NCBI GenBank assembly: GCA_023374025.1
Contig: SIJG01000008.1
Location: 124,001-188,000, forward strand
DNA: 64,000 bases
Reading direction: 5' to 3'
Source of the DNA: Heterodera schachtii
Lineage: Eukaryota > Nematoda > Chromadorea > Rhabditida > Heteroderidae
Positions 21,735 to 33,200 of the stretch are shown in pieces; positions within the stretch are counted from its first letter, which is position 1, and each line of letters starts with the position of its first letter. Both the position numbers and the translations under genes were made by a program. A model generated the notes under the pieces. That model worked only from the letters and a program-made list of their open reading frames with translations, did no database searches and was not told the origin of the DNA.

Positions 21735-21910
21735 TTTAAAAGATGGGCTTGGAATTGGGATGTGAATAATTATGAATAATTAGTGAGTGAGTTGGTGGTC
21801 ATCATTCATTGGAGGAGGGCAATGGAACACAAAAACGGCAAAAATCAATTGGATATTAATACAAAATGAGCACTTATTGTATGTAAAAAGAAAGACGATG
21901 GTTCTCAGGT
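21735..21910 (-). promoter_or_regulatory. Conserved upstream block, copy D
   Basis: Family block (GGGATGTGAATAATTATGAA, GTGAGTGAGTTGGTGGTCAT, GGCAATGGAACACAAAAACG) upstream of the copy D start. Confidence 0.45.
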
Positions 21911-22428
21911 CAATGGCAAAAAGTGCCATAAAAAAGCAAAAAAATTTTAGGTCACAATAAAAAAAAAATATATATATATATATATTATATAAGAAAGCTA
22001 TACATATTTAAAAATGTATTTTAATTTTACAAAAACTTCCGTTATTGCCTAGCGGCACTGCCGGACCCAAAAATTGTGTTGAAAGCATTTTGTTGAAAAA
22101 ATTGACATTTTAAGCCATAGAATTGAACTAAAATGTGCTTATTTTTGTCCCCAAATTCTTTTTTTTTGACCAATGATTTGCTTATTTTGATTAAATCAAT
22201 TGTGGCAAGCTGAATTTTGCTGGCAAAACTGGGTTTTTGTCTAGGAAATCCAGTTCCAGACCAAATATGAAAAAAAAGTCCAAATCAAAATACTTTGATT
22301 GATCAACGAAGAGTCCAGGTCTAGGCTTTTTTCAAAATGTCATTCTCTAATACCTAATCCGTTTTTTGCCAACGGGGCGAAAAAAAAGCCGGCATTTTCA
22401 AACAAGAACTTTCGCAAAACTATTGTTT

Positions 22429-22530
22429 AAAATAATTGGAAATTGGCTCAAAAACCGACGATCGAAGGACAGAAAGGCATGGTGGATAGCGCAAATGGTC
22501 GGTTCTACAAAATTGCAAGGGGAATTTTGG
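22429..22530 (+). pseudogene. Orphan homeodomain recognition-helix exon, SIX family
   Basis: On the plus strand the frame reads IIGNWLKNRRSKDRKAWWIA, matching exon 6 of copy B ([12 protein letters not shown]) also at the base level (AATTGG then CTCAAAAACCGACGA). The acceptor AG and neighbouring exons are missing, and it faces the opposite way to copies A-D. Most likely a displaced fragment. Confidence 0.6.
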
Positions 22531-22611
22531 ACAAAAAATAAAGTCGAGACTCGGTATTGCCTTGCCGATATAAGCCATGGAGTTTAGATAGGACTCAAAA
22601 TTATATGGATT

Positions 22612-22683
22612 AGGCCTGTGGTGGGAATCGAACCGACGCCTAAACTGATCCATGGGCAGCTCTCTACCACTGAGCTAAAACCC
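22612..22683 (-). tRNA. tRNA-like sequence, probably a pseudogene or SINE head
   Basis: On the minus strand an A box (TAGCTCAGTGG, 22667-22677) and a B box (GGTTCGATTCC, 22624-22634) are both perfect. A D-stem GCTC/GAGC is present. The acceptor ends do not pair and the anticodon stem is poor, so no anticodon can be named. It has Pol III promoter signals but is unlikely to be a working tRNA. Confidence 0.5.
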
Positions 22684-22699
22684 TTTTTTAAGGAAGACG

Positions 22700-23000
22700 A
22701 AATTTAGGGTCCGACCTTAGTGTTTTCTATTATCCTGCAAAATTTCAAAAAAATTCATTGAGTTTCAAAAAAGTTGTTGTGACCTGAGAAACTAAAAAAA
22801 GCAATTTTTCTTGAACATTTTTGGTCATAACTTTCTTTAAACTTAACAAAACTTTTTGAAAGTTTGTAGGCTAATCGAAATCTCTTCGAACTATCGAATG
22901 ATGTCATAATTTTATAATTTTATTGCTTTGAGCAAAGTTATATCATAATTTTTTTTAATGGTTTTTTGAGTAACGCCCATTTAACACCATTTTTACACAT
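22700..23000. repeat. Dispersed ATAACTTT / TATCGAA repeat
   Basis: A member of a family whose sequence alternates a TAACTTTNTTNAAACTTAAC-like part with an AGGGCTATCGAAAGATATCA-like part. Other members are near 16986-17300, 25690-25960, 31380-31700, 39530-39720, 43240-43560, 43950-44050, 47220-47420 and 54415-54490. The cores of the foldback elements at 4697 and 52219 are related. Confidence 0.6.
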
Positions 23001-23470
23001 TTTTTTCTGATTTTTCCAAATATACTTATGTATATGTTTTTCTCTCTCATTTCGAACTTTTTGGTGCATTTTTATTACTTACAGTTCAATTTACAGACGG
23101 TGCCGATTTTTAAAACCACCGGTACTGTGTGAGTTAAAAATATTTCCGATTGGAGGCCCAAAAATTTGTTTTGCAATTGCGAAAATAAAAATAAAAATTT
23201 ATCCAAAGGAAAAGTGATCAAAGAGACAGCCAAAAAAGAAGCAAATGAAAGGAGAGAAAAGAGCAGGAAAATGGTACAACAGAAATAATCATTGACGGAA
23301 AAAATCATTCATTTTGCACAATTTTCATTTTCAATTTTTCGTTAAAAAATTAAAAAGTTTTACCGTCAAAAAACACCCAAAAACGAATGTTATCAAGACA
23401 AAAGAAAAAAGTGAATTTTTTTTGTCAAAATTTTCATTTTGACGCAACATTTGCTAGTCAGTTACGCTTC

Positions 23471-25584
23471 TCAGCTGATCAAAAGTTGGCAAAAGTTCGA
23501 GCGTAACAATTTGAAAAAACCCGTATTGAGTTGTTCGGCATTTTTAAGCAAAAACAAATCTCGTTTTTCCATGTCCGTCAATTGCCTTTGGTCCTTTGCT
23601 TTCAATGCCTCCAATTTTGACTTTTCTTCTAATGCTTTTTTGACCATTCTTTTTTGTATTTCTTCCAATTCATTGTCAAATTTGTACCGAAGTAAACCTT
23701 AAATTAATTTTTTATTTTTGTTCATTCATTTTTTTCCATAAAATGCCTTTTTTGGCTTTTTCCGCAAAATCCTTAACAAAAATGCAATAAAAAATAAATA
23801 AAAATAATTCCTAAGAAATGACCCGAAAAAATTCAGAAAATATAACCCCTAAGAATTGAAAAATTTTCTCAAAAATTGATGGCCAAAATTTAAATTTAAA
23901 ATTTTCTTATTCGACAAAAATTATATAAAATATTTAATAATCAGTTAAATAAACAAAAGTAAGTTTTTTTTCATTATAAGTAAATTTTTGAGAATGTTTT
24001 CATTTCTTAAGAGGTTTATTTTTCTTTTCTTTTTTTTTTTGCATTTTTTATTCAGAAATTCTTTAACAAAATGCATTTGCTTAAAGTTCGGACTTTTTTC
24101 CATATGTTGATCGCTGCTATTTTGGCATTTTTTGTAATGAAATGTTTCGTGATTTTTAATAAAATTGGAAAAAAAGTGTCAAATGTGCCAGAAAAAAAGT
24201 ACCCAAAAGTTTCGCTCCGTTTTTCTGTTGCTTTTCATTTGCCACTGAATCCGCCGATTCTTTTGCAATTTGTACAACATTTTCTTCGAATGTCATTTTC
24301 GAATTGTCTTGAAAAGAACCGCATACTGTATTAGCAATGAAAAATATTTACTTATATTTAGTAAAATCTTTTACCTATTTTGTGTCTGTGTTTTACAATG
24401 CTTACCTGTTTTGTAGTTCAGTTCCTTTTCATTTGTTAACTCAAGATTATTTAGTGATGACTTATCATCATTGCCTGTGCCAAAATACGATACCGATAAT
24501 CTATCAAATTGATCAATAATATCTTGCAAATTCAGAATAATTTTAAAATTACGAAATATACGTATATCCAATACAAATTGAAACATTGGCTTCATAGCGG
24601 GCAACCCAAAGCGCTCTCTGAGCAAATAATCGTACAAAATGTCCAAATAATGGCGAAGTTTGGCCGCATTCATTGGCATTTTTTGTTGCTTTGGCATTGG
24701 CACAATTCCAATTGCTTTTCATCAAATACAGTAGGCCAAGACACACATTTAAATCAATGTTCATCATCACATCGGAATTGTTAAAGTTTTTCTCATCTTT
24801 GATAAAGTCAATAAAGTGTCCATCATTCACCTAAAAGCAAATAGCCTAGATATTAAAAGCACAAAATATAATACTTAATTTAAAGCATCTAAGAAATTTT
24901 AGCAAAAAATTCTCATAACTTTACTATAAATAGAAATAAAAATATTTTTATTAAACTCACCGCGTCATTGATGTAAAATGTCGGAGTGTCCAAAATGATG
25001 TCATAAAAATTCGCGGCACTTTTTCCTGTTTTAAGCCCTTTTTCCAATTTGACCCATTCCTCAGCTTTTTCGTACATTATGGCCAACTTTTCATCAAAAT
25101 TTTTCTCCTCTTTTGTGCTCTCCGCGTTTCTTTCATAATTTAGCTCATTTTGCAGGTTAAAACTAACAAATTTGTATGTCATTATTTGGGTATTTTCTTC
25201 GCTAATTAATTTTGAATTGTTTAAAAAATTGTTGCAAATCCATGCCAAACGATCCAAAACATCAGCAAATGGTATTTCACTAGACTGACTCTCGAAAATT
25301 GGCCTTGTCGATTTGTGTCCGGCGTGAACATTGGCAAAATATTCGTATAAAACCAACAAACATTTGCCAAAATGTTCGCATCTGTCCTTGTTAAACCATG
25401 TGGCTGCTTTTTCATTGGCATTTTCACAATTCCAATCCCTTTTCAGGCGATATAAAATGCCAAGTCTTAGGCCATAAAATCGGGGCAATGCTTTTTTTGT
25501 TTGGACGTTTTTGATGCCATTTTCGGTGCAAAACGTGTCAAAATTGGTGGGCCCTTTCACAAAAGCGACAAATGCGTCAATGTC
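23471..25584 (-). CDS. Unknown protein with two tandem copies of one domain; frameshifted
   Basis: Exons from high to low coordinate: 24961-25584, 24406-24830, 24203-24325, 23471-23697. Donors GTGAGT and GTAAGC are good and phases agree, except inside the second exon where the frame must shift (between about 24650 and 24690). Exon one has FVKGPTNFDTF, LGILYRLKRDWNCENA, LLVLYEYF and then a helical part. Exon two repeats the pattern: FIDFIKDEKNF, LGLLYLMKSNWNCANA, LDILYDYLLRERF. The last exon is a charged coiled coil (LEEIQKRMVKKALEEKSKLE) and ends in a stop. The upstream start was not found. I do not recognise the family. It is either a recent pseudogene or carries one sequencing error. Confidence 0.6.
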
Positions 25585-25599
25585 CTAATTAAGAATTGA

Positions 25600-26825
25600 T
25601 TAGCTAGCCATTTTTATGCAAATATTAATATAATCTGTTTTTAATTCTTCCAGGTCCAGGCTAAATGGTGCTGAACCGTTATAAAAAAAAACTATCAAAT
25701 GGAAATTTTCAACATAAAACTGCCCATAACTTTTGTCAAAGTCAATCAAATTAGGCATTCTTGGTTTATTCGATAGCCCATAGAGTTCTCTATTAGCTCA
25801 CCTGAATTTCAAAAAATTTGGTCAAGTTTGAGCAAAGTTATGGCCAAAAGTACCCAAGGAACCGGTTTTTCAAACATTTTTGGCCATAACTTTTTTTTAA
25901 AGCTAACGAAATCATCCTAGCTTATAATTTGCTCAGACAAAAAGCAATTGAACACGATATAAATTGTACCAGCTGCAGGAAGCCCTGTCAATCTTTGATT
26001 ATTTTGGATCGAATTTAACACAAAAAGTTTGTAAATTAAAATTTATTTAAAGTTATAAAAACTTTTTTGCCTTTTTCCCACAAAAAATGCCATTCATTGT
26101 GATAATCGAAAACTTTTGAAAAAACTTTGGGAGAGGCTTCTTTTCCTTTTTTTATAATGATATAAAATAAAATTAACTTTCCATTTGATGGTTTTTTTTT
26201 AATTTTCAGGTAACCAATCTATTATTGCGTTATCAAAAATGATTAAAATAAATTAAAAACACATTAATATTGTCAATTAGATATTCTTAGATGTTCCTAA
26301 CCAAGTAATTGATTTTCTTACAAAACTTTGTTTGCTTTTTCAAACAAATTACAAAAAACAAGGTCAGGCCTGGATCGCCAGGGCCTCGAGGAGCCTAACT
26401 CCAGGTCCAAGCTTTTTTCAAAATATCAAGCTCTAATTTTCTTTATAAATTTACCAATTCTGAAGAGAAAACAGTTGAAAAATGAAGAAATAAACAGTAA
26501 AATAAAAGAATCATTTTCATTTTACAAATTAGAAATTATGAATTTGCAAATATAGAGGTGGATGGTTTTGACGATTTTGAAGGTTGGCAAGCAATCAATT
26601 ATGATTATTATTATTATTATAGTGGGCAATTAATGATTAAATACGTATGTATATGTTATAGCAAGTATGTGGCAGTCAGCGAGCGCATAACAAACAATGC
26701 CATCATTATTTTAATTAATAAAAAAAAATATAATTTTTATTAAATAATTATTTTATAAAAATATATATATAATTTTGTATAGTTTTTTTAATGATTTTTT
26801 TGCATTTTTGAGTTTGGGGACTCAT
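25600..26825. other. Repeat-rich, no gene seen
   Basis: 25690-25960 holds the dispersed ATAACTTTT/GATAGCCC repeat, and 26320-26420 a CAGGCCTGGATCGCCAGGGC motif. The open frame at 26328-26555 has no supporting feature. Confidence 0.4.
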
Positions 26826-27190
26826 TTGCGGACTGACATTTGAGGACGGACACTTGCGGACGGACATTTGCGGACGGAAACTTACGGACGGACACTTGCG
26901 GACGGAAACTTACGGACGGACACTTGCGGACGGAAACTTACGGACGGACACTTGCGGACGGAAACTTACGGACGGACACTTGCGGACGGAAACTTACGGA
27001 CGGACACTTGCGGACGGAAACTTACGGACGGACACTTGCGGACGGAAACTTACGGACGGACACTTGCGGACGGAAACTTACGGACGGACACTTGCGGACG
27101 GACATTTGCGGACGGACACTTGCGGACGGACATTTGCGGACGGAAACTTGCGGACGGACATTTTCGGACGGACATTTTCGGACGGACATT
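26826..27190. repeat. 14-bp minisatellite, about 26 units
   Basis: Unit CTTGCGGACGGACA alternates with CTTACGGACGGAAA, giving a 28-bp higher-order period in the middle of the array. Because 14 and 28 are not multiples of three, several plus-strand frames and one minus-strand frame stay open and predict the same repeating peptide. These are not evidence of a gene. Confidence 0.95.
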
Positions 27191-27344
27191 TTTTGAAAAA
27201 GTTTATTTATCGACACGAATTCCTTTTAAAAATTATTATATGAAGACAAAATAAAAACAGAAAATCAGAGAGAAGAGAAAAATAAAAATACAGCAATAAA
27301 TTCACGCTCAAATTTATTTGTTTATTAAAAAAAGAATTTTAAAG

Positions 27345-27922
27345 CAGGGGAGCGATCGAAAATTTTTCAAAATCAGAACATCGGGCTCAAAAAATCAGAA
27401 CATTTTACAAAATTGCTTCAAATCAGTTTATTTTTACAATTTATTTAATCAAAAATGTATAAAAAATTATATTTTTCGCCTCCGATTATCATCATTAAAA
27501 ATTTTGGTGAGTAAATTAGCAAATCGAAAATTTCAGTGCACTCGGGATGAAAAAAATCAGATTTTTAAGAATTTTTATTGCGGAGCATTTTTCCAAAAAA
27601 CTTTTGGTTTTGCAATTAAAAACCATGCGACGACATTTACTTATGTTTAAAAACGCTTTTTTTGCCACAGATTTTTTCAAAAAATTTTTGGGGGTGGACA
27701 GAGGAAGGAGGAAGTCCCGGGAAAAATTTTATGATTTAATGCGATTTATTAACAGATTTTTGTCCAAAAAAGGAACAAATTTTGCCAAAAATCTTATAAA
27801 AATAGTGACATTATGCCATAAAATTTCAAAAATTATGAGTTTATTTAAGAAATCAGAACAAATTTTGGCCGCTACCCCAAAATCAGAACATTTCTGATAA
27901 ATCAGAACAGATCGCACCCCTG
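27345..27922. mobile_element. 578-bp hAT-like element
   Basis: Ends are CAGGGGAGCGATC and GATCGCACCCCTG. The 8-bp direct repeat TTTTAAAG flanks it at 27337-27344 and 27923-27930. AATCAGAACA motifs recur inside. The open frames within (for example 27547-27897) do not resemble a transposase. A related partial copy is near 37260-37330. Confidence 0.85.
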
Positions 27923-28087
27923 TTTTAAAGGCGTTAAATAAATAAAACTTTCAGTGGAATTTTTTTTATCCTTTTAAGTGGTTTGAGTTTAGAGCGTCCC
28001 TTTTTTAGCATATGGAAATCCATATTTTTAATTTTTTTCCTCTGGGCTATGAGTGCCTTGTACAATAAAAATTTACAAAAAAAAAAC

Positions 28088-28170
28088 AAAAGCCTAAGCC
28101 TAGGCCCAAGCAAGCCTATACCTAGCTTAAAGCTTAGGACTAGGCCTAAAGCTTTGGCCTAGCCTAACAC
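28088..28170. repeat. CCTAAGCCTAGGCCCAAGC repeat
   Basis: Short array of CTTAGGC/GCCTAAG motifs related to the minisatellite at 2203-2355. Confidence 0.5.
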
Positions 28171-28489
28171 ATTGTATGAGTTGCCTTTTAAACATGTTGT
28201 CACGACACCCGAAAGATAACTGTTAAATAAAAAAAGTCAATAGTTTATTCTTAATAAAGATTTAAATTTTAGTTTATTTATTTTTCAATTTTTTAATTTT
28301 TGTAAATTTTCAAAACTTACTGGTCTTGACTCGATTTGGACAAATAACCTAATCAATAACCCGAACCGAATAAAAAGTCGTAGTTCTGTTAGGAATTGGT
28401 CAAAATTGATGTGAGATTCGTGATCACTGATCAGGCAATGACTCCAAATCCCCCGGGGACTTCTTATTGTGAGAAGAACCAATTCGCCT

Positions 28490-28672
28490 TTTTCGTTCAT
28501 TGATTTTTGCCGTTTTTTGTGTTTCCATTGCCCTCCTCTAATGACCACTACCAACTCAATCTTCACTAATTATTCACTTCCCAAGCCTTTATTTTAGTTA
28601 ATTCCCATTTCCCATAATTATTATTTTAATTGCTTTTAAGCCATGCGATTTCTCTCCAAAATTATTGTCAAT
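28490..28672 (+). pseudogene. Inverted fragment of the family upstream block and first exon
   Basis: On the plus strand the conserved upstream block leads to ATGCGATTTCTCTCCAAAAT (MRFLSKI), the first codons of the MRFPPKI type first exon. A stop follows after ten codons and the rest of exon 1 is missing. Orientation is opposite to copies A-G. Confidence 0.6.
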
Positions 28673-28945
28673 TAGACACTTTTAGAAATTCCTAAGCTTA
28701 ATTGGTTTTCAACATTTGTTTGACTTTTAAAACAAATTTTTAAAAAATCCAGGCCTCGATGAGTCTGGATTTTTTCGACGTTTTCCATACAAAAACGGAT
28801 GCTTCCTTTAGTTTTATTTCAGCTCGAATTGAATGCAATTTATGCCAAGTCAAAACTTTGCCAAAAATACTTTTCCCAGTGCCAAGCAACCGCTTTTTGT
28901 CCATTTTAAATTTGAAAATGCCAATTTGTACAATTTTTTACTTAC

Positions 28946-29079
28946 TTTATTATGGAAAGAATTGTTGGCATTTTAAACAAAAAATTTTTGCCAAATTCAT
29001 TTTTGGCCTTAACTTTTTGTTTTAGCCACATTTTCACCTGTTCAGCATTTCCCCGTAATGACTTTAGTTGTTGCAATAA
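28946..29079 (-). other. Candidate internal exon, unknown gene
   Basis: Bounded by TTAATTAG and a GTAAGT donor, open in one frame (LLQQLKSLRGNAEQVKMWLK and following). A second open stretch at about 28755-28908 (MDKKRLLGTGKSIFGK) is close by on the same strand, but no phase-matched splice joins them. Could belong to an upstream part of the 23.5-25.6 kb gene or to a lost gene. Confidence 0.3.
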
Positions 29080-30004
29080 CTAATTAAGGGTAATTAAATA
29101 TAATTATAATTATCATAAAATGCATCTAATATTTTAAATTAGATGCAAAAAATCCAAAAATTCAAGCACATTTTTTCCAATGAATTTTCCGGCATTAACA
29201 GATTTGTGGTGAATTGTGTTCAAAAATTGCATTGTTAACATTTCATGGCACCAACAAAGTGGTGTGGCAAATGAAAAAAAAAACAACTTTGATTTCAAAA
29301 CCTTAGAATCCAAAAAATACTCCCGGAAATTTTGACATTATGCAATAGGAAATGAAAAATATATGATAAAATTTGAACGATTCTTACCTATGCATAAACA
29401 GGGATAAAAAAAATTATTATTTTTGATAGTATAATTCAAATGAATAATTAAATAAAACGATTTAAAAATTAAATTTATTCTATTAATTCACACTATCACT
29501 AATCAGTTTTATTTTTATATATTTTCATTACAAAATATATTTATAAAAAATAGGTAAATTTGGCTCTCCAATCTTTAGATGTACAAAATTTGCCGTTGTT
29601 GTCAAATTTTCTATCCCTGAAAAATATACGGTAATAATTTACGATAATATTTTTTGTATTTTTCTTTAAAGAATGGCTTCAAAAAATGCAAATTAAATTT
29701 TTTTTCACTGCAGTTTTGCCATTGTTGTATAGTTTTAGTGCTGGCTTTTGGTGGTGCCATCGTTTGGCCTATTTTTGGAAAATGAAAATTTGAATTTCGC
29801 CTTAGCCAAAAAGTGCCGTCGACATTCCCCAACTTTTTTCTTTCTTTCTGTCCACTCCGCCGCCCTCAACCGCCGCGCCATTCGGCATTTCATCGCCATG
29901 TGCCATCCTCTGGCAAAGTGCCGGCTGGTTTGGGTGCCATCAGCATTTTCCCCAAACCCTCGCCACAAATTTGCCGAAATTTAATTTTATCCAATTGCCG
30001 GTTG

Positions 30005-30284
30005 TCACAGTGTTCCGAGATGAAGCCGGCGAATTGGGAACAATGAAGCGGAACGGGGAAGGCGCAAAAAGTCGGGAGACCAAAGACCGGACGGAACTTT
30101 CGGGCGGTGGAAATTTGTGGGATTAAAGGTCATCATATAAAAATTCGTCCAAATTTGTGCCCTATTTCCATTGGCATTTTTGAGAAATTCTTCGGCTATG
30201 GCCAAAATGCTTTGAATGATTCCGAACTGCTGTTCGGAAATCCTTTCTTCCAAAGTTGCGATAAGTTTTTTTAGAGGTCCATTA
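30005..30284 (-). other. Candidate exon, unknown gene
   Basis: After a TTAATTGCAG acceptor the frame reads NGPLKKLIATLEERISEQQF and continues with helical, coding-like sequence (IIQSILAIAEEFLKN) to a stop at 30005. Coding-like GC-richer sequence continues to about 29735. No gene model could be completed. Confidence 0.35.
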
Positions 30285-30299
30285 CTGCAATTAAGCAAA

Positions 30300-33200
30300 T
30301 AAATTACATTTGAGTAACAAAAATAAATTTATGCATTTTGGAATTGCCTCAAATTTTCAAAATTTCTTACCTAATTTTTCTTAAATATTTTATTTTTTTG
30401 TTTTTGGGCTGAGGAGTTTTCTCACTGACTACTGACCTCTGAAACATAACACAGCTCCAAAGTTGATCATATTTTAAATAATAATAACTTTTCGAGAATG
30501 TCAGACATATTACCTAACAATGGATTAGGTATATCCGCTAAGGTTTAGGATCGCCTGGGATTAACAACGGATTTGATTTACTCCGAAATTTGATCGGGGA
30601 AGAGCCGGGCCCTCCCTCATCAATTCATTTTCGTCCAAATAAATATTTTGAATATTTTTATTCATCAAAATTTCAGCATCCATCCGGAAGACACAAAAAA
30701 AAGAATCCAACAACATTTGGTGTGCTGTCCGGTGCACAATTTCAATCTCTCCCCCACCGGACGTTCACTCATTCGCCGCTCATCCGGCGCGGCAAAACCC
30801 ACGCACAAATTGGCAAAAAAAGGAGAAAACATCATGCGTACCCAGCAAATTGCCCTACGGCATTTTGTATGCCGAATGCATGTCAAAAACATAAGCAATG
30901 GGGGGCGGGGGAGGAAAGCCGGGGACCAAAACTAAATCCGATCCGTCTCATTTTCATTGTGCGCGCCAATGCCTTGGGGCACAAAAAAGTGCATCATCCG
31001 CCCGCCGCCCCCTTTAATTGCTTATGAATTCAGGCGGAAAAAGCAGCAAAAAAATGGTGGGCGGAGGGGGCGGACAACGGTAGCTAACAATAAGGGAGGT
31101 GCTTCTTCTTCTTCTGCACGGGAAGTGTGCCGTTCAGCAGCAGGTGACCCGCCCCCTCAATTGCACAGGAGTGGGTTTGGCACAAAATGTCATTTTTGTG
31201 GCAATATGTCATATTTTTTGGCGAAATGTCATCGGCAGGCAATGCCAACCCCAACGGCACACCGTTTGCCCGTTTATAAGCAGACCATGTTCCATACAAA
31301 TGGCCTCATTTTCACTCACCATACATCTGCCAGTTGCACTTTCATTTTGCTGAGATTTTGGCGGTGTTATGATCAAAAAAAAAAAAAAATTTTTTTGCTT
31401 ATAACTTTGCTAAAATGCAACCAAATTTTTAATTCTTGATATCATACAAGAGCACTAAATATTCTTAATTATCCAGCCAAATTTCAGAAAATTTGGTAAA
31501 ATTTTCAAAAAGTTATGACCAATATTTTTGAGTTCATATGGCTCTAACTTTTTTTGATAGTTAACAAAATTTTTTAATTTTGTAGGCTAATAGAGAACTC
31601 TTAGGGCTATCGAAAGATATCAAGAATTAAAAATAAAATTACTTTTGAGCAAAGTTATGAGTAATTTTTTGTTGAAATTGTTCATTGGATGGTTTTTGAG
31701 TAACGACCCAACACCTTTTGAGCCCTCTGCTGGTTGAAAATTTCACCCCATGGGCATTAAAACGTCATTTCTTGGACTAAAAAGCTCAATCCCGATTGAA
31801 ACTCTTAATTCATAAGCGCATTTTATTTTTCTATTCCCCCTTTGGCACAATGTGTGCCATTTTAATGCCAAGGACCACTGCTTGATTTTACACCCTCCGC
31901 CGGCGGAAATGCCAATTTGCGCACCGCTTGACTGAAGGGGATTGAGGGGAGGGAATCTGCGCAATTTATGCCATCAAAGCCAAAAATTATGCGCATAAAT
32001 TTAGGAAATGTCTATTTTTTTTGAATAGATTTTTATGCCTAGAAATGAATGTAAATTTTGTGCATTCATTCATTTTGCAAAAAAAGGTCATCGGACAAAA
32101 TGCCTTTTTCAAATACCGTAATTTTTTACAATTATTTTGTTTAATTTTTAGTTTTACTATAATTCTAACTTTGACTTTTTCAGCTGCAAAAAAACATCAT
32201 TTCAAGGCCGAGTTCGGAGATTAGCTTCTTTCCAATTTCAGTTTAACTTTTGTTTCCCTGTTTTGTGTTAAATTTGCGCTGCTTAATTTGTTACGTAATG
32301 CCAAAAACGGCAAAAAAAAATTGGGTGAGACCGGCACGACAGACAAAACTTGGTCATTTGTGTGTGTGCTTTCCGCGATGTTCCCGTGCCATTTTCGTTG
32401 CTTTTGAAACGCCCAGGGGAAAAATAAAACACAAATTTATGATGGCATGATGGGTGAAGGCGGCTAGCGGCACAAGGCACGGAGAAGCATTTTTGGCACA
32501 ATGCCTTCGTCATCGGTTCACCCGCCCCCCTCCGGAATCGAAGTGACTAAAGGCCCCAAAAGTGACGCTTTTAACGTCATTAAAGCCTTTTTTGCCGTGC
32601 CGTGGTCCAGTCACGTACGAATTGCCTTTCTCCCACCACCCTCACATCCGTGCCAAAAAACGATGAACGGTGGGTGCCCTCTTTGCTCCATCGGCGGGGG
32701 GGGGGGGGGGGGGTGCTGCCGAAAAGCGTTAAATGGCCCCGGAGGGAGGGGTAGGGAAAGGGCGCAGTTAATTGGGCAAATGCGTAAAATGCCGTAGGCT
32801 TTTTTTTGTGTGGGTGGCGTGGGTTAATGAAATAATGCCTCTTTTGTATGTTTAAAAGATGTTCAAATTTTGGTACAAAATGTTTTATTTCTACCGCGTT
32901 TTAGACACCAAATTTCGAGAACAGAGAGACAAGAGATCGGGAATGGGACTAGAAATTAAATCTCGAGACTGGGTTTGACGAAAATGCCTACTAGCCTCTA
33001 GGAATGTGCCGAGCCTCACCCATCTTCCACAGGGCTAAAAGGCTAGAAATTTTCAAATTTTGAATTTCTCGAGCGAGTGCAACCAAACCTAGGCGTAGAA
33101 ATATAGCTGTTTAATTTTTCAAACCCAAAAACATTTTGCGAATTGAAAATAATCGCCCCGATTTTCCCAAAGCCTCGAGCTAAATTAATCACAAAATTTT

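Noticed and set aside
26826..27190. CRISPR-like array
   Set aside because: Units are contiguous with no unique spacers, in a eukaryotic context.
26840..27254. Three overlapping plus-strand ORFs of about 120 residues
   Set aside because: They are frames of the 14-bp minisatellite and encode the same repeating peptide in each frame.
30590..31027. 145-residue ORF
   Set aside because: No splice partners, no family likeness, overlapping frames on both strands in GC-mixed sequence.
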